Source: Flammeovirga aprica JL-4 (GTDB taxonomy: Bacteria > Bacteroidota > Bacteroidia > Cytophagales > Flammeovirgaceae). From it: a stretch of DNA of 64,000 nucleotides. The position numbers were made by a program, and so were the translations under genes. The notes beneath the pieces are model-generated. The model saw nothing but the letters and a program-made list of their open reading frames with translations. It was not told the origin of the DNA and made no database searches. The stretch covers positions 33,423 to 97,422 of the forward strand of contig NZ_JABANE010000020.1 in assembly GCF_012844305.1 (NCBI RefSeq), given 5' to 3'. This document shows, in pieces, positions 62,898 through 64,000 of this stretch (within the stretch, counting starts at the first letter, position 1; each line of letters starts with the position of its first letter).

Positions 62898-64000
62898 CTA
62901 TTTGATTGTATCGTTTAATTTTATCACCATATTCCATGTTTTCGAACCATTTGAAAACCCACCTTTTCCGTCCATCGTTGCAAAGAATAAATGTGTTGGT
63001 TTTCCATTCTCAACAAATACAAAAGGCCTTTCTAGTTGTCCTTGTTGTTGTATCTTTCCATTACTCCAAGTGACATTACGAGTATAGGCCAAAGGGCTTT
63101 TATCTAATTCCCAATGAAGACCATCTTTAGAATGAGCGAGTATTCCTCCATGATGATGATTGACAATTTCTCCTCTCATATCTTTTGCAATCATATGATA
63201 ACCGTTCTCATCGCTCCAAAGGTGAGGGTCCTCTACTTCTCCAAATTTGTCTTTTGAAAAAATCGGTTGTTCACTGATCGTATAGGGTCCATGATATGTA
63301 TCAGCAGTTGCAACACCAATAAATTGATCTGTATGAGTCAGTTCATCCTCTTGGTAACTTCTCCCCTTAAATAACAGAATCACTGTTCCATCCTCCTTTA
63401 TTAGTGGAGAAGGGTTAGAAGTCAAGAAACTATAATAAGAATTTGGTTTTACATCAATTATAGGATGGTCAAACCTTTTCCACGGTCCATATGGGCTTTT
63501 TGAAGTCGCAACACCTACTCTTTTCCCCCACCTGCCTGCAATGCACCACTTACTTGATAAAGTCAGTTGATCTGCATTCTCTTCAGAGACGTCTTCAAAA
63601 GGATGAGTAGACCCCATGTAGAATAAAAGAAATTCATCTTTGTACTTTACAATTTTAGGATTATGACATGATCTCCCATCCCAATATTGAGCTCCTCTTG
63701 CACCTAATGCAACCTCATGAAATTTATAGGGTCCTTCTGGTTTGTCTGACACCGCATGTACAATTTCCGAAGCGATCATCCATCCAGGATGAAATTTTAA
63801 GTATTTAGGCCACCTTGATGCATACATATGATATTGGCCATCTTCACCTTTGATAACAGAACTTCCCCAAACCCAATAATCATCCATCTCTAATCCTCCA
63901 TCAACAGGTGCTATTCCTAAATTATTATATAGGTATATAAACTTACGTCGCCCAATCACAAAGCTGTTTTTGGGTGACATGAATTGAAGAAACCATCCGT
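62898..64000 (-). CDS. GH43-like beta-propeller glycosidase, cut by right window edge
   Basis: At least 366 residues; the frame stays open to the last base (GWFLQF precedes MSPKNSFVIG), so the true start, and probably a signal peptide, lie beyond the window; ATG 63980 is not taken as the start. Blade motifs are visible: YWVWGSSVIKGEDGQYHMYAS, SCHNPKIVKYKDEFLLFYMGS, GPWKRFDHPIIDV, SNPSPLIKEDGTVILLFKG, GEVEDPHLWSDENGYHMIAK and QLERPFVFVENGKPTHLFFA. The fold resembles GH43/GH117-type enzymes; the acids in NPSPLIKED and VEDPHLW are candidates for catalysis. It belongs to the operon with the GH95-like gene. Confidence 0.75.
   Translation of the reverse strand, partial: GWFLQFMSPKNSFVIGRRKFIYLYNNLGIAPVDGGLEMDDYWVWGSSVIKGEDGQYHMYASRWPKYLKFHPGWMIASEIVHAVSDKPEGPYKFHEVALGARGAQYWDGRSCHNPKIVKYKDEFLLFYMGSTHPFEDVSEENADQLTLSSKWCIAGRWGKRVGVATSKSPYGPWKRFDHPIIDVKPNSYYSFLTSNPSPLIKEDGTVILLFKGRSYQEDELTHTDQFIGVATADTYHGPYTISEQPIFSKDKFGEVEDPHLWSDENGYHMIAKDMRGEIVNHHHGGILAHSKDGLHWELDKSPLAYTRNVTWSNGKIQQQGQLERPFVFVENGKPTHLFFATMDGKGGFSNGSKTWNMVIKLNDTIK

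Overview
The window looks like a chromosomal segment of a marine or gliding member of the Bacteroidota, most likely order Cytophagales and perhaps a Flammeovirga-like genus (inference from style, not from a marker gene). The evidence is low GC, a SusC/SusD pair, two hybrid two-component regulators with AraC output domains, C-terminal type IX secretion sorting domains on secreted enzymes, and intergenic regions full of short dispersed repeats. No rRNA, tRNA or CRISPR array was seen.

Layout. 1-7.6 kb: end of a hybrid two-component regulator, then a susC-susD-surface glycan-binding lipoprotein operon with no enzyme attached. 7.9-11.8 kb (minus): a DNA-repair operon of DUF2805 protein, photolyase/cryptochrome, a second photolyase-like protein of the FeS-BCP type that seems to lack its iron-sulfur cysteines, and an AlkB-like dioxygenase. 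11.9-25 kb: mixed housekeeping genes (LRR protein, membrane protein, acyl-CoA carboxyltransferase, an alpha/beta hydrolase gene split by an in-frame amber codon, two small secreted proteins, a cystine/dicarboxylate-type symporter, an ECF sigma factor with a membrane partner, a methyltransferase, a cytidylate-kinase-like protein). 25.5-32 kb: an accessory island with a two-gene Hachiman-like (HamA nuclease/HamB helicase) defence system, a solo IS30-type HTH protein and a coiled-coil protein, bracketed by oppositely oriented copies of one repeat. 33-36.5 kb: GH3 beta-N-acetylglucosaminidase-like enzyme, small basic protein, DUF2652 protein. 36.8-64 kb: a large polysaccharide-degradation locus on the minus strand: GH43, two paralogous heparinase II/III-like lyases flanking a ROK sugar kinase, a third heparinase-like protein, two paralogous beta-helix proteins with different binding modules and T9SS tails, a full-length hybrid two-component sensor, a GH95-like enzyme and a GH43-like beta-propeller cut by the right edge.

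How the genes work together. The right-hand locus has the logic of an outer-membrane/periplasmic system for a uronic-acid-containing glycan: secreted beta-helix proteins attack or bind the polymer, heparinase-fold lyases cut it, GH95/GH43 enzymes trim side chains, ROK kinase feeds a released sugar into metabolism, and the HTCS (plus, probably, a LacI-type repressor acting on two palindromes near 49.9 kb) controls expression. No sulfatase and no SusCD pair is visible in that locus within the window.

Three repeat families (called A, B and C here) fill most intergenic space. A is a long imperfect palindrome that abuts or supplies stop codons, so that four unrelated proteins end in the same NEE/REE tail. 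B is a MITE-like element with TAAGTACT termini and internal hairpins. C is a roughly 330-bp unidentified repeat. B elements are nested inside A elements twice. All functional calls rest on reading motifs by eye; no database search was run.
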